This document shows positions 16,681 through 26,371 of a stretch of DNA of 64,000 nt, in pieces. The notes below the pieces were generated by a model. That model was not told the DNA's origin. It made no database searches and worked only from the letters and a program-made list of their open reading frames with translations. The stretch lies in contig JAIUNQ010000001.1 in NCBI GenBank assembly GCA_020161475.1, forward strand, positions 1 to 64,000, in the 5' to 3' direction. The DNA is from Pseudomonadota bacterium. GTDB lineage: Bacteria > Pseudomonadota > Alphaproteobacteria > Rhizobiales > Beijerinckiaceae. How positions within the stretch are numbered: position 1 is the stretch's first letter; every line of letters starts with the position of its first letter. The position numbers and the translations under genes were made by a program.

Positions 16681-18180
16681 TCAGGGGCGCTTTGCGGCCT
16701 CTTCCGCCGCGCGCGCCACGGCGGCCTCCGCATTGGCGCGGCCCGCGCCATAGGTGGCATCAAAGCCCTTGGGGCCAAGATCCTGCGCTGTGGCGGCGAG
16801 AATGCGCTTCACCCCGGCAAGATCGAGATCCGGGTTGCGCTCCAGCATCAGGGCGACCAACCCCGCGACATGCGCGGTGGCGATCGAGGTGCCCGAGGAG
16901 AAGGCATATTGGCCCGAAGGTGCCGCCGCGATCACATCCACCCCCGGCGCGGAAATGGCGACATGGTTCCCGGTATTGGCGCGCGAGAACACCGCATCGG
17001 CGGCATCTGTGGCGGTGACGGCCAGCACGGAAGCCTCGGCGGCGGGATAGAGCACAGGCGTATTCGGCCCCGCATTGCCCATGGCGGCCACGGAAACGAT
17101 CTTGCGGGCACGCGCGCCTTCAAGCTCTCGGCCCATCAGGCGGTCCTGAGGGCCGGCAAAGCTGAGGTTGAACACGCGGGCGCCTTGCCCGGCCGCCCAA
17201 TCCAGCGATTGAAGAATCTGGAAGCTGGTGCCGCTGCTTTTGGCGTCGCCACCAAAGGCACGCGCCGAGAGCAACTGGGCTTGCGGTGCTGCCCCGCGCA
17301 AGGAGGCGCGGGCCACCAGAGCACCCGCCATGGCGGTGCCGTGCTCCCGGCTGTTTGTTTCGCCGGTGACAGCCTCGAACCGCGCGACAACGGCACCCGA
17401 GAGTTCGGGATGCGCATCATCCACACCTGTATCCACCAGCGCGATGCGGATTTTCTCGCCGCTCGCGAGCTTTTGCGCGCCCGTCAGCCCCAGTTTGTCG
17501 AGCACATATTGCTCTTTGCGCGCGGGGGGCGGCGGTGGCTCACTCACCGCGACCTTCTGGGCTTCCTCTTGCAAGGTGTAGACGTAATTGGGCTGAGCCG
17601 AGGCGATACGCGCATCCCCGGCCATCTGTTGCAGGGCCTGACGCGCCGTACGGCCCCCCTCGATCCGCGCGCGGATAATGGTGGTATTGGCCAGCTCGAA
17701 CCGGGTCTGCGCCAGCTGCGTCAGCCGATGGCGACGCAAGACAGCCTCCGCGCTGGCCGGGTTCTTCACCTCGATCAGCACTTCCTCGGGCACAAGGCGT
17801 TGCTCGCTCGCGACCGGAATGCTGACCGGGGGAACGCGCGGCGCAGCAGGGCGCGCTTGGCGCGGCGGCGGAGCCTGCCGGGCGACTTTGGGAGCGGGCT
17901 TGGGGCGCGCCTTGGTGCCGCGCGGACGACGCGGGCGCTCCTCCTCGACATCATATTCCTCGACATAAACCGGTCCGCGCGGGCGCACCGCCTCAATGAG
18001 ACCCGGCACGAGAATTCCCGCGCCGAGGCCGATGCCGAAGCCGCCGCGCCCGCCGCCGCCGGGAACGCGCACGCCCCCGCCGGTCATCGGCGTATTGCCC
18101 CGAAACTGGGCCTGCGCCTCGGCAAGCCCCAATCCCAACGTCAGCGCGGTCAAAGCCGTGGCAAAACCGAGTTTCCTCAT
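16681..18180 (-). CDS. Secreted S8 family serine peptidase (subtilase)
   Basis: Exported subtilisin-like protease of 499 residues. A signal peptide (about 1-24) is followed by a Gly-rich stretch and a Pro/Arg-rich linker (about 65-125). A propeptide-like region (about 130-215) ends in ARIASAQPNYVYTLQ. The catalytic domain has Asp250 (VDTGVD), His280 (EHGTAMAG) and Ser432 (SSGTSIATAHVAG). All three catalytic residues are present, so it should be active. It is the third gene of an operon with an ECF sigma factor and an anti-sigma factor. It may act on envelope proteins or on the signalling pathway itself (inference). Confidence 0.92.
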   Translation of the reverse strand: MRKLGFATALTALTLGLGLAEAQAQFRGNTPMTGGGVRVPGGGGRGGFGIGLGAGILVPGLIEAVRPRGPVYVEEYDVEEERPRRPRGTKARPKPAPKVARQAPPPRQARPAAPRVPPVSIPVASEQRLVPEEVLIEVKNPASAEAVLRRHRLTQLAQTRFELANTTIIRARIEGGRTARQALQQMAGDARIASAQPNYVYTLQEEAQKVAVSEPPPPPARKEQYVLDKLGLTGAQKLASGEKIRIALVDTGVDDAHPELSGAVVARFEAVTGETNSREHGTAMAGALVARASLRGAAPQAQLLSARAFGGDAKSSGTSFQILQSLDWAAGQGARVFNLSFAGPQDRLMGRELEGARARKIVSVAAMGNAGPNTPVLYPAAEASVLAVTATDAADAVFSRANTGNHVAISAPGVDVIAAAPSGQYAFSSGTSIATAHVAGLVALMLERNPDLDLAGVKRILAATAQDLGPKGFDATYGAGRANAEAAVARAAEEAAKRP

Positions 18181-18190
18181 GGCGCAGCCC

Positions 18191-18859
18191 TCACTGTTCG
18201 GCGTCCGCGGAGATTACCACGCCTTTGGCGGCGCGCAGAGCGGCAAGACGCTTGGCAATCTCTTCTTTCGAAAGCGCCGTGCTGCTCAGGCGAAGGCGAT
18301 AGAGCCCGCTGGCGCGCGGCCCTTCGACAATGCTGGCCCCTGCCGCCTTGAGCGCGGTTGCCATCTCCGCTGCCTTGGCTTCGGGCGCAAAGGCGACGAG
18401 CGCATAGCTGCCCGCTTCGATGGCGGAAGCCGTCTGGTAGCTCGGCGCGGTGGCAGGGCCGTTCAGCGCGCCGGTCATCACCGCGCCCTGAAGCGCGATG
18501 ATGGCGACGCAGGCCGCCGAGGCATAGGCCAGCGTGCGCGGCGAAAGCGCGGCCAGCATGGCACCCAGACGGTCCATAAGCCCCTGTTTCACGGCGCTGG
18601 CGACATGGGCCGCCTGCTTTGGCTCGGTCTCGATCTTCGCCATCAGCACGTCAAGCGCACGGGAGGAGGGAGCCCCCAGCGCTTCGTTGAGCGCAATGGC
18701 TTCCATGCGCTCCTCCTCGATCAGCGCGAGGCGCCGCGCGAGTTCCGGGCTTTGCTTAAGCGCAGCCTCGACGCGGGCATGGTCCGCCGCGCTGATCCGC
18801 CCGTTGGCGTAGAACGGCAGCAGATCCTCGATGTCTGTCATATTCTCAGGATTGGTCAT
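18191..18859 (-). CDS. Membrane-anchored anti-sigma factor
   Basis: Single-pass protein of 222 residues. The N-terminal part (1-100) begins MTDIEDLLPFYANGRISAADHARVEAAL, a fold start common in anti-sigma factors. It lacks the HxxxCxxC zinc motif, so it is not a ZAS-type redox sensor. One membrane helix lies at about 108-130 (AYASAACVAIIALQGAVMTG), and a periplasmic C-terminal domain of about 90 residues follows. Its ATG overlaps the sigma stop codon (ATGA), indicating coupled synthesis. The periplasmic domain is the likely stress-sensing part; the cue is unknown. Confidence 0.82.
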   Translation of the reverse strand: MTNPENMTDIEDLLPFYANGRISAADHARVEAALKQSPELARRLALIEEERMEAIALNEALGAPSSRALDVLMAKIETEPKQAAHVASAVKQGLMDRLGAMLAALSPRTLAYASAACVAIIALQGAVMTGALNGPATAPSYQTASAIEAGSYALVAFAPEAKAAEMATALKAAGASIVEGPRASGLYRLRLSSTALSKEEIAKRLAALRAAKGVVISADAEQ

Positions 18860-19416
18860 GGCCACCCCCTGTCGATGCCATTGGCCTTGAGGACCTCGGC
18901 GAGTTTCTTGCGGGCGTGGAAAAGGCGCGTCTTCACGGTGTTTTCGGGGATGCCGACAATCATGGCGACCTCCTCGACGGAACTGTCGTGATAATAGACA
19001 AGATCGAGCACCTCGCGGTGTTCCGGCGAGAGCTTTTCCATGCACAGCCGGATGGCCGCGCCCTTGTCCGATTTCTGGATCTGCACCTCGGGGTCATCCG
19101 CTTCATCCTCCATGGCCTCGGCCACGCCGTCATCGAGCGCGGCCTCGCGCCGCTTGCGCAGCGCGCTCCACGCCTTGTTTCGGGCCATGGCGAGCAACCA
19201 TGTGGAGACGGCGGATCGTTCTTCGAAGCGCCCGGCTTGCCGCCAGACATCGAGGAAAACCTCGCTCAGCGCGTCTTCCGACGTGGCTTCATCCCGCAGC
19301 AGATGCTGGAGAAACCGGAAAACGCGCAGGTGGTGACGCGCATAAAGCGAACGCATCGCGAGGCTGTCACCCCCGGCGATCCGGCGAACGAGATCCTCGT
19401 CGCTCGCAGCCTGCAT
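18856..19416 (-). CDS. ECF RNA polymerase sigma factor
   Basis: Sigma-70 family factor of 186 residues with only regions 2 and 4. Region 2 includes RDEATSEDALSEVFLDVWRQAGRF and STWLLAMARNKAWS; region 4 includes LSPEHREVLDLVYYHDSSVEEVAMIVGIPENTVKTRLFHARKKL. I start it at MQAASDEDLV because promoter P1 ends only 26 bases upstream; a longer reading would begin upstream of the predicted transcript. It leads the sigma/anti-sigma/subtilase operon and probably activates its own promoter and those of the two small secreted protein genes. Confidence 0.9.
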   Translation of the reverse strand: MQAASDEDLVRRIAGGDSLAMRSLYARHHLRVFRFLQHLLRDEATSEDALSEVFLDVWRQAGRFEERSAVSTWLLAMARNKAWSALRKRREAALDDGVAEAMEDEADDPEVQIQKSDKGAAIRLCMEKLSPEHREVLDLVYYHDSSVEEVAMIVGIPENTVKTRLFHARKKLAEVLKANGIDRGWP

Positions 19417-19442
19417 CGTCACCCCCGCTTCAAGCCCTTGCA

Positions 19443-19474
19443 CCTTGGTTGCGCAACAGGGCATCGCGGTTCAA
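19443..19474 (-). promoter_or_regulatory. ECF-type promoter P1 (autoregulatory, sigma operon)
   Basis: TTGAACC (19468-19474, minus strand) and CGCAACCAAGG ending at 19443. Aligned with P2 and P3, the 7-base -35, the spacing and the CGCRACCAA -10 are conserved, while the spacer sequence is not. This is the pattern expected of a shared ECF promoter. Confidence 0.75.
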
Positions 19475-19564
19475 TGAACGCGGAAAATTTTGCAGAAGCA
19501 AGCGCCCGCGCCGTGGATGAAACGACGCGGGCGCAGGTTTTTGCGGTCCGATCAGAGGGATGCG

Positions 19565-21736
19565 TTACGCATTTTCCGGCCGGTTGAAGGGCAGCGCGCG
19601 GATGCGGCGCTTGGTGGCGGCATAAAAGGCATTGGCCACCGCCGGGCCGATGGGCGGCACGCCCGGTTCGCCCACGCCGCTCGGCTTGTTGGTGGAAGGC
19701 AGGATATGCACCTCAACCTGCGGCATATCCTCCATGCGCAGCACCTCGTAGGTGTCGAAGTTGCCCTCGACGATCGCGCCCTTGTCCAGCGTCAGCTTCG
19801 ATTTGAGGATCGCGCCGAGGCCAAAGCCGATGCCGCCTTCGATCTGCGCCCGCACGTTGTCCGGGTTGACGGCGATGCCGCAATCGAGCGCGCAGACCAC
19901 GCGGTGAACACGCGGCGCCTTGCCCTGAACCGAGACTTCCACCACCTGCGCCACCACGGTGCCGAAGGATTCCGCCAGCGCCACCCCCCGGAAGCGACCG
20001 GCGGGGAGGGGTTTGCCCCAATCCGCCTTTTCCGCTGCCAGTTTGAGCACCTGCGCGTGGCGCGGGCTGTCTTTGAGCATGGCCAGCCGGAACTCGACCG
20101 GGTCTTTGCCAGCCGCTTCCGCCAGCTCATCGAGGAAGGCTTCCACCGCATAGGCCGTGTGGGTGGAACCCACCGCACGCCACCACAGCACCGGCACGCC
20201 GACATCCGTTGTCGTCAGCTCCACCTTCATCGCGGGCAGGGCGTAGGGCAGATGCTGCGCGCCTTCCACCGAGGTGGCATCCACCCCGTTTTTCACCATA
20301 CCCGCTGCAAACGGCGTTCCGGCGACAATCGACTGGCCGACGACATGGTTCTGCCACGCCGTGATGTTGCCGCTGGCATCCAGCCCCGCCTTGAGGCGAT
20401 GGACATAAGCCGGACGATAGCGCCCGCCGCGCGTATCATCCTCGCGCGTCCACTGCACCCGCACCGGCTTGCCGCCGATGGCTTTGGAGACGCCCACGGC
20501 TTCGGTGATGATATCCGCATCGATCACCGCGCGCCGTCCGAAGCCGCCGCCGGTTTTCATGACATGCATCTTCACCTTGTCCGGGGTGACGCCCGCCACC
20601 TGCGCGGCGGCCATCTGGTACACATCGGGCATCTGGTGTCCGCCCCACACCTCGACCACGCCGTTCTCGATGCGCGCCACCGCATTGAGCGGCTCAAGCG
20701 CCGCATGGGCGAGGTAGGGGAACTCATAGGTTGCCTCCAGCACCTTGGCGGCGCTGGCGAACCCCTTGGTGAGGTCGCCCTTATCCGTGGCAATGGCCTT
20801 GCCCGGCTGGGCGGCAGCGGCACGATAGCTCGCCATCAGATCGGAGGAGGAGCGCGTCTCCGCGCCCGTTTCGTCCCATTGCACGCTCACCGCCTCGCGG
20901 GCTTTGAGGGCGCGCCACATGTTGTCGGCCACCACCGCGATGCCGCGCGGGATCTGCACCACATCGACAACGCCCTTCATGGCCTTGGCCTTGGCAGCAT
21001 CAAAGGATTTCACCTTGGCCCCGAAGCGCGGCGGATGGATCATCACCGCCGTGAGCAGGCCGGGCAGCTTCACATCAATGGTGTAATCCTGCCTGCCGGT
21101 GGATTTGGCGCGACTGTCAAATTTTCCCAGAACCGCGCGATCCTTGCCGATGTAACGCCACTCGGAAGCATCTTTGAGCTTCACATCGGCGGGGGGCGGG
21201 AGCGCAGCGGCTTTCGCGGCAAATTCGCCGAAGCCCGCCTTGCGCGCGCCATGGCTAAGCGTGCCGTTCTCGATCTTGATCTCGGCGGCGGGTACTTTCC
21301 ATTCCGCCGCTGCGGCATTCACCAGCATTTGGCGGGCGAGCGCTCCGGCGCGGCGATAGCGCTCGAACGAAGAACCTGTGCCGGTGGAGCCGCCCGTGCC
21401 CTGCATCACCCCGCCCCACGCGAGGTTGCCGAAGAGCTTGGGGTTGCCTGAGCCGCCTTCCACGCGGATCTGGCGCCAATCCGCGCCCAACTCCTCGTTC
21501 AGCAGCGTCGCAATGCCGTGGTAGATACCCTGACCCATATCCATATGGGCGGAATAGATCGTCACCACGCCGTCTGGCGCAATAGCGACATAGCCTTGGA
21601 ACGGGTTCTGGCCACCGGCCTGCGCAACAGCGCCGCGCGGGGCAAGCCCCACCATCAACCCGCCCGCAAAAGCGGTCGCTCCCATCAGAAAACCACGGCG
21701 GGAGGGGGAAGCCGTCTCGAAAAGCGTCTTGAGCAT
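19565..21736 (-). CDS. iorB: Molybdopterin-binding subunit of an IorAB-type aldehyde/isoquinoline oxidoreductase
   Basis: Xanthine-oxidase-family large subunit of 723 residues. A twin-arginine signal ([16 protein letters not shown], about residues 11-26) predicts export in folded form with the small subunit. Moco-binding segments include [50 protein letters not shown] and the C-terminal [22 protein letters not shown], with the conserved active-site Glu in GEPG. The start follows GAGGAGGGATTTTCC. It lies 13 bases after iorA. There is no FAD subunit, as in IorAB; electrons probably pass to a membrane cytochrome not encoded here. The substrate may be an N-heterocycle or an aldehyde. Confidence 0.85.
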   Translation of the reverse strand: MLKTLFETASPSRRGFLMGATAFAGGLMVGLAPRGAVAQAGGQNPFQGYVAIAPDGVVTIYSAHMDMGQGIYHGIATLLNEELGADWRQIRVEGGSGNPKLFGNLAWGGVMQGTGGSTGTGSSFERYRRAGALARQMLVNAAAAEWKVPAAEIKIENGTLSHGARKAGFGEFAAKAAALPPPADVKLKDASEWRYIGKDRAVLGKFDSRAKSTGRQDYTIDVKLPGLLTAVMIHPPRFGAKVKSFDAAKAKAMKGVVDVVQIPRGIAVVADNMWRALKAREAVSVQWDETGAETRSSSDLMASYRAAAAQPGKAIATDKGDLTKGFASAAKVLEATYEFPYLAHAALEPLNAVARIENGVVEVWGGHQMPDVYQMAAAQVAGVTPDKVKMHVMKTGGGFGRRAVIDADIITEAVGVSKAIGGKPVRVQWTREDDTRGGRYRPAYVHRLKAGLDASGNITAWQNHVVGQSIVAGTPFAAGMVKNGVDATSVEGAQHLPYALPAMKVELTTTDVGVPVLWWRAVGSTHTAYAVEAFLDELAEAAGKDPVEFRLAMLKDSPRHAQVLKLAAEKADWGKPLPAGRFRGVALAESFGTVVAQVVEVSVQGKAPRVHRVVCALDCGIAVNPDNVRAQIEGGIGFGLGAILKSKLTLDKGAIVEGNFDTYEVLRMEDMPQVEVHILPSTNKPSGVGEPGVPPIGPAVANAFYAATKRRIRALPFNRPENA

Positions 21737-21749
21737 GGAAAATCCCTCC

Positions 21750-22205
21750 TCAGGCCAGCGCGCGGGCGGCTTCGTGCACGGCGGCACGGATGCGTTGATA
21801 GGTGGCGCAGCGGCACAGGTTGCCCGAGAGCGCAGCGTCAATATCGGCATCGCTCGGCTTCTTGTTCTCGCTCAGCAGCGCGATCGTCGCCATCACCTGA
21901 CCGGACTGGCAATAGCCGCATTGCGGCACATCGAGGCTCACCCAGGCGTTGATGACCGCCTCGGCCACCTTGCCGTTCGCGCCCTCGATGGTGATGACGT
22001 TGCGTCCCGCCACATCCGCCAGCGTGGTCTGGCAGGAGCGGCTCGGCACGCCATCAATCAGGATGGTGCAGGCGCCGCATTGGGCCTGCCCGCAGCCGAA
22101 TTTCGTGCCGGTCAGCCCCAGCACATCGCGCAGCGCCCAGAGGACGGGCATGTCCCCTTCGGCGTCAACCGCCTGCTTTTTGCCGTTGAGGGTGAGTTCG
22201 ATCAT
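21750..22205 (-). CDS. iorA: (2Fe-2S) small subunit of IorAB-type oxidoreductase
   Basis: Electron-transfer subunit of 151 residues with two [2Fe-2S] clusters. The plant-type cluster uses Cys38, Cys43, Cys46 and Cys58; the second cluster uses Cys96, Cys99, Cys131 and Cys133 (CGYC and CRC motifs). The start MIELTLNG was preferred over a seven-codon-longer reading because it begins the ferredoxin fold directly. It is the first gene of the iorAB pair and diverges from an AraC-type regulator gene 208 bases away. Confidence 0.9.
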   Translation of the reverse strand: MIELTLNGKKQAVDAEGDMPVLWALRDVLGLTGTKFGCGQAQCGACTILIDGVPSRSCQTTLADVAGRNVITIEGANGKVAEAVINAWVSLDVPQCGYCQSGQVMATIALLSENKKPSDADIDAALSGNLCRCATYQRIRAAVHEAARALA

Positions 22206-22413
22206 GCACAAGTCTCCATCAGCCAAGAGCGGAGCGGAATTGAGAGGAGCGGGATTCGCCGATCCTCAACTTGGAACTCTTTTGCGCCGGGAACAGGGCA
22301 GGGTGTTACAACGATCATCGCGAAGATGTCCGTGATCCTGCAAATGCGTTCGGGCGGCTCTCGCGCGGGGCAGGGGGCTTGCCTATGCTTCAGCCCTCAG
22401 GAGCCTACTGCCG

Positions 22414-23370
22414 ATGACTGAACCTTCGCCTGATCTTGCCCCCCTCTTTGCCCGCATGGCGGCGCAGATCGCCCGCCGCGCGCCGCTGGAAGAGCTGAAC
22501 GAAACTGCCGTGCCGGGCCTGTGTCTCTACAAGGCCAGCCAGATCAATGCCCCGCGCTTTTGCGCCCAATGGCCGACATTGGTGCTGATGGCGCAAGGGG
22601 CGAAATCCATGATGCTGGGGCAGGAGACCTTCCGCTACGGCGTGGGGGATTTCATGGTCGTCTCCATGGATCTGCCGATCATCAGCGCGATTATCGAAGC
22701 CTCGCCCGAAAAGCCGTTGCTCTCCGTGGGCATTGCGCTTCGGCCCGAGCGTTTGCGCGCCATGCTGGATCTGGGCGGTCCGCTGCCCCGGTCGGAGAGC
22801 GCGGAGGGGTTGCGCGGGGTGGGCGTCAGCCGCATCTCCGCGCCGCTGCTTGATGCCACGATGCGCTATCTCGATCTGCTCGACGCCCCGGCCGATATTC
22901 CTGCGCTGGCACCGCTGATCGAGCAGGAGATTTTCTACCGCCTGCTCACCGGTCCTTACGGCCCGCGCCTGATCCAGAACATGACCATGGACAGCCCCGC
23001 CAACCGCGTGGGCCGCGCCATCAACTGGCTGCGCGAGAATTACGGGCAGACGCTGCGCATCGAGGGACTGGCGGCCCATGTGGGCATGAGTGTCTCTTCG
23101 CTCCACCATCATTTCCGGGCGATCACGGCCATGACGCCAATGCAGTATCAGAAGCAGCTTCGCCTCAATGAAGCGCGCCGCCTGATGCTGGTAGATGAGA
23201 TGGATGTCGGCTCTGCCGCCTTTGCCGTGGGCTATGCCAGCCGCTCGCAGTTCGGGTTGGAATATGCCCGCCATTTCGGCACATCGCCCAGCCGCGATAT
23301 TGCAGCCCTTCGTGCCGGGGCGGGCTTGCCGCCTGTGATGACGCCCCCCATCCCCGCGCTGAGAGGCTGA
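22414..23370 (+). CDS. AraC-family transcriptional regulator
   Basis: Regulator of 318 residues. The N-terminal two-thirds resembles the AraC_N (PF06719-type) effector domain, with LVLMAQGAKSMMLGQETFRYGVGDFMVVSMDLPIISAIIEAS. The C-terminal third carries two helix-turn-helix units (LRIEGLAAHVGMSVSSLHHHFRAIT and VGSAAFAVGYASRSQFGLEYARHFG). It is divergent from iorAB and is a reasonable candidate to control that pair, although such regulators often act elsewhere. Confidence 0.88.
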   Translation: MTEPSPDLAPLFARMAAQIARRAPLEELNETAVPGLCLYKASQINAPRFCAQWPTLVLMAQGAKSMMLGQETFRYGVGDFMVVSMDLPIISAIIEASPEKPLLSVGIALRPERLRAMLDLGGPLPRSESAEGLRGVGVSRISAPLLDATMRYLDLLDAPADIPALAPLIEQEIFYRLLTGPYGPRLIQNMTMDSPANRVGRAINWLRENYGQTLRIEGLAAHVGMSVSSLHHHFRAITAMTPMQYQKQLRLNEARRLMLVDEMDVGSAAFAVGYASRSQFGLEYARHFGTSPSRDIAALRAGAGLPPVMTPPIPALRG

Positions 23371-23577
23371 GCGCGCGGAAAGTCTTTCCGTTTTGACGCA
23401 CCTTGGTGCAGGCTTTGTTTTGCCTGCGTACCCCGGCTTGGATCAAACCGCAGAAAAAACGCTGTCGGCAGGCGCTTTGCAGAAATTCTGCCAAGCTTTT
23501 CCGTATTCGTTCGTTCGACAAAGCGAACGCTTTTGGCACCTTTGGCTCAACGCATTCAGTCCTCGCCGGAGATCGTC

Positions 23578-24588
23578 ATGTCCTCAGCTGTTACCCGCCG
23601 CGCTTTTCTGGCCTCGTCCGCCGCCCTCGGGGTTGCTCTGGCGTTGCCCGCGCAGGCCGCCAATGTCTCGCTGCTCAATGTTTCCTATGATCCCACGCGC
23701 GAACTCTATTCCGATGTGAACGCCGCCTTCGGCAAGATCCTGAAGGCGAAGGGCGACACCCTCTCGGTCAGGCAGTCGCATGGCGGCTCGGGCAAGCAGG
23801 CTCGCTCGGTCATCGACGGGCTGGATGCCGATGTCGTCACCCTCGCACTGGCCTATGACATCGACGCCATCGCCGAGCGCGGCCTGATCGCGAAGGATTG
23901 GCAGAAGCGCCTGCCGCAGAATGCCTCGCCCTACACCTCGACCATCGTGTTCCTTGTCCGCAAGGGCAACCCCAAGGGCATCAAGGACTGGGGCGATCTC
24001 GCCCGGCCCGGCACCGATGTGGTGACGCCCAACCCCAAGACCTCGGGCGGTGCGCGCTGGAACTACCTTGCGGCATGGGCCTATGCGCTCAAGCAGCCGG
24101 GCGGTTCTGATGCGAGCGCCAAGGATTTCGTCGCGAAGCTGTTCAAGAACGTGAAGGTGCTCGATTCCGGGGCGCGTGGCTCTACCACTTCCTTCGTGGA
24201 GCGCGGCATCGGCGATGTGTTGATCTCGTGGGAGAACGAAGCCTACCTCTCGCTCAAGGAATATGGCCCGGACAAGTTCGAGATCGTCACCCCCTCGCTT
24301 TCCATTCTGGCAGAGCCGCCGGTGGCGGTGGTGGACAAGGTGGTGGACAAGCGCGGCACCCGTGCCTTGGCGGAGGAGTATCTGAAGTTCCTTTACACCA
24401 AGCAGGGGCAGGAGCTTGCCGCCAAGCACTTCTACCGCCCGCGTGATGCGGAGGTCGCCGCCAAATATGCCGCCACCTTCGGCAAGGTGAACCTCTTCAC
24501 CATCGATGATGTCTTCGGTGGCTGGGGCAAGGCGCAGGCCACCCATTTCGCGGATGGTGGCACCTTCGACCAGATCTACGGCAAGTAA
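23578..24588 (+). CDS. Sulfate/thiosulfate ABC transporter substrate-binding protein
   Basis: Periplasmic binding protein of 336 residues of the Sbp/CysP family. A signal peptide with a twin-Arg-like start ([13 protein letters not shown]) precedes [22 protein letters not shown]. The family motif [24 protein letters not shown] follows, and [21 protein letters not shown] lines the anion site. The ATG at 23578 follows CCGGAGATCGTC. No permease or ATPase genes are adjacent, so it must work with a CysTWA set elsewhere. A CysB-like regulator lies 0.85 kb downstream on the same strand. Confidence 0.92.
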   Translation: MSSAVTRRAFLASSAALGVALALPAQAANVSLLNVSYDPTRELYSDVNAAFGKILKAKGDTLSVRQSHGGSGKQARSVIDGLDADVVTLALAYDIDAIAERGLIAKDWQKRLPQNASPYTSTIVFLVRKGNPKGIKDWGDLARPGTDVVTPNPKTSGGARWNYLAAWAYALKQPGGSDASAKDFVAKLFKNVKVLDSGARGSTTSFVERGIGDVLISWENEAYLSLKEYGPDKFEIVTPSLSILAEPPVAVVDKVVDKRGTRALAEEYLKFLYTKQGQELAAKHFYRPRDAEVAAKYAATFGKVNLFTIDDVFGGWGKAQATHFADGGTFDQIYGK

Positions 24589-24609
24589 CGCGGAACAGGG
24601 GCCGGGGTT

Positions 24610-25176
24610 ATGAGCAGGATCATCATCGTTCCGGGGCTCGACAATTCCGGCCCCGATCACTGGCAGACATGGCTTCAGACCCAGCTGCCGCAGGCGCGCC
24701 GCATCGAGCAGGCGCAGTGGCAGGAGCCAGACCTGCCGGGCTGGATGGCGGCGATCCGCGCGACGCTGGACCCGCGGGATCCCGCCATTCTGGTGGCACA
24801 CAGCTTCGGCTGCCTCGCGAGCATCCGCATCATCGAGCAGCATCGCGCCGCCATCCGCGCGGTGCTGCTTGTGGCCCCGGCGGACCCGGAGAAGTTCGGC
24901 TTTGAGGCCGAGCGTTTCCTTCGCCCCTTGGGCGTGCGTGCGCTGCTGGTCGCATCGGAGGATGATCCATGGATGAGCCTTGCGCGTGCCCGCACGCTGG
25001 CAGCAGGGCTGGGGGCTGATGTGCTCAATCTCGGCCGCGCAGGGCATATCAACGCGCGCAGCGGTTATGGCGCTTGGCCGGGTGGCCTCAAGCTGGTGGA
25101 AGGTTTGATGCGTCCGCCGGTGCGCAGCTTCCGGCAGGCTGGGGTCAAAGAGGCCGGAGCGGTGCTCGCGCGCTAG
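24610..25176 (+). CDS. RBBP9/YdeN-family alpha/beta hydrolase
   Basis: Small serine hydrolase of 188 residues. The family pattern is clear: VPGLDNSGPDHWQTWLQ at the N-terminus, the nucleophile elbow AHSFGC, an Asp in ASEDDPWMS, and the catalytic His in GRAGHINARSGYGAWPGG. Natural substrates of bacterial members are unknown. It begins 21 bases after the sulfate-binding protein gene and is probably in the same transcript. Confidence 0.88.
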   Translation: MSRIIIVPGLDNSGPDHWQTWLQTQLPQARRIEQAQWQEPDLPGWMAAIRATLDPRDPAILVAHSFGCLASIRIIEQHRAAIRAVLLVAPADPEKFGFEAERFLRPLGVRALLVASEDDPWMSLARARTLAAGLGADVLNLGRAGHINARSGYGAWPGGLKLVEGLMRPPVRSFRQAGVKEAGAVLAR

Positions 25177-25336
25177 GCGCTGGCACGACGAGAAGAATTT
25201 TCTTCCGCCATGAGGCCGACGCCCCAAAGGGCTTGCCGCTGTGCCGGTCGAAAACGCAAGCGGCTTCCGGCGACGGATGCCAAAAACACAATTATATCAG
25301 GATTATCGCGGCGCCTTGCCGTGCGGAGGTGTCATC

Positions 25337-25423
25337 ATGGTGCAAAAGGGGCTTGGGTACATCGGCTTGGCAGCCAGCACCTTGCTGATCCTGTCGGTCG
25401 CCGCGTTCTCGCGCGGCTTCTGA
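25337..25423 (+). CDS. Possible 28-residue single-span membrane peptide upstream of cysB-like gene
   Basis: The reading frame MVQKGLGYIGLAASTLLILSVAAFSRGF follows GGAGGTGTCATC and ends 17 bases before the cysB-like start. It has one hydrophobic segment and no recognised family. It could be a real micro-protein, a leader peptide, or chance. Confidence 0.35.
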   Translation: MVQKGLGYIGLAASTLLILSVAAFSRGF

Positions 25424-25440
25424 GTCGGGGCTGCCGCATC

Positions 25441-26364
25441 ATGAACTTCCAGCAACTGCGCATCCTGCGCGAATGCCTGCGCTGCAATCTCAACCTCACC
25501 GAGGTCGCCAATGCGCTGGCAACCTCGCAATCCGGTGTCTCCAAGCATATCCGTGACCTTGAGGAAGAGCTGGGCGTGGAACTCTTCGTGCGGCGCGGCA
25601 AACGCCTCACCGACATCACGGAGCCGGGGCGGGAAATTGCCGCCATCGCGACCCGGATGCTGATGGATGCGGAGAACATCCGTCGCATCGCGGGGGAACT
25701 GGGCGGGGTGGAAGCGGGCACCTTGACCCTTGCGACCACCCATATGCAGGCCCGTTATGCCCTGCCGCCGGTAATCGCGGCTTTTCGCAAGCAATTTCCA
25801 CAGGTTCAGCTGGTGCTGCATCAGGCTAGCCCTTCCGATATTGCACGGGAACTCCTCGATGGGCGCGCAGATATCGGCATCGCCACCGAAGCGGTGGCGG
25901 CGATCCCGGATCTGGTCACGTTCCCTTACTATTCCTGGCGTCACGGCGTTGTGGTGCCGAAGGGGCACCCCTTGGCAGAGGGGACGCTCACCCTTCAGCG
26001 CCTCGCCCAGCACCCTCTGATCACCTATCAGCAGGGCTTCACCGGTCGCCCCGGCGTCGATCGCGCGTTCGAGGCGGCAGGGCTGCATCCCGATATCGTG
26101 ATGGAAGCCATCGATTCCGACGTGATCAAGGCTTACGTCGAACTCGGGTTAGGGGTCGGAATCATCGCTTCCCAAGCCTTTGATCCCGCGCGCGATACGG
26201 GGCTGGCGCTGCTCTCGGGCGAGGGGCTGTTTCCGCAAACCACATCGCATCTCGCCATCCGACGCGGGCAGTTTCTGCGCGGTTACGCCTATCGCTTTCT
26301 GGAAGCATGCAGCCCCACACTCACGGAAGCTGCCGTCCGCCGCCAATGCCAGCGCGAGAACTGA
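25441..26364 (+). CDS. CysB-like LysR-family regulator
   Basis: LysR-type regulator of 307 residues. The N-terminal helix-turn-helix reads MNFQQLRILRECLRCNLNLTEVANALATSQSGVSKHIRDLEEELG, with the CysB/Cbl-style NLTEVA and SQSGVSKHI. The effector domain has ATTHMQARYALPPVIAAF and ITYQQGFTGRPGVDRAF, the latter being the sulfate/OAS-pocket region of the CysB subfamily. The start was set at ATG 25441, where the family begins; an upstream extension is unsupported. Its location near the sulfate-binding protein gene supports a role in sulfur assimilation. Confidence 0.9.
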   Translation: MNFQQLRILRECLRCNLNLTEVANALATSQSGVSKHIRDLEEELGVELFVRRGKRLTDITEPGREIAAIATRMLMDAENIRRIAGELGGVEAGTLTLATTHMQARYALPPVIAAFRKQFPQVQLVLHQASPSDIARELLDGRADIGIATEAVAAIPDLVTFPYYSWRHGVVVPKGHPLAEGTLTLQRLAQHPLITYQQGFTGRPGVDRAFEAAGLHPDIVMEAIDSDVIKAYVELGLGVGIIASQAFDPARDTGLALLSGEGLFPQTTSHLAIRRGQFLRGYAYRFLEACSPTLTEAAVRRQCQREN

Positions 26365-26371
26365 GCCCGCA

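Noticed and set aside
16603..18351. Plus-strand frame of 582 codons opposite the subtilase gene
   Set aside because: The subtilase has all catalytic motifs on the minus strand; the opposite frame is Arg/His/Gly-rich shadow.
19490..21451. Plus-strand frame of 653 codons opposite iorB
   Set aside because: Antisense shadow of a clear molybdopterin subunit.
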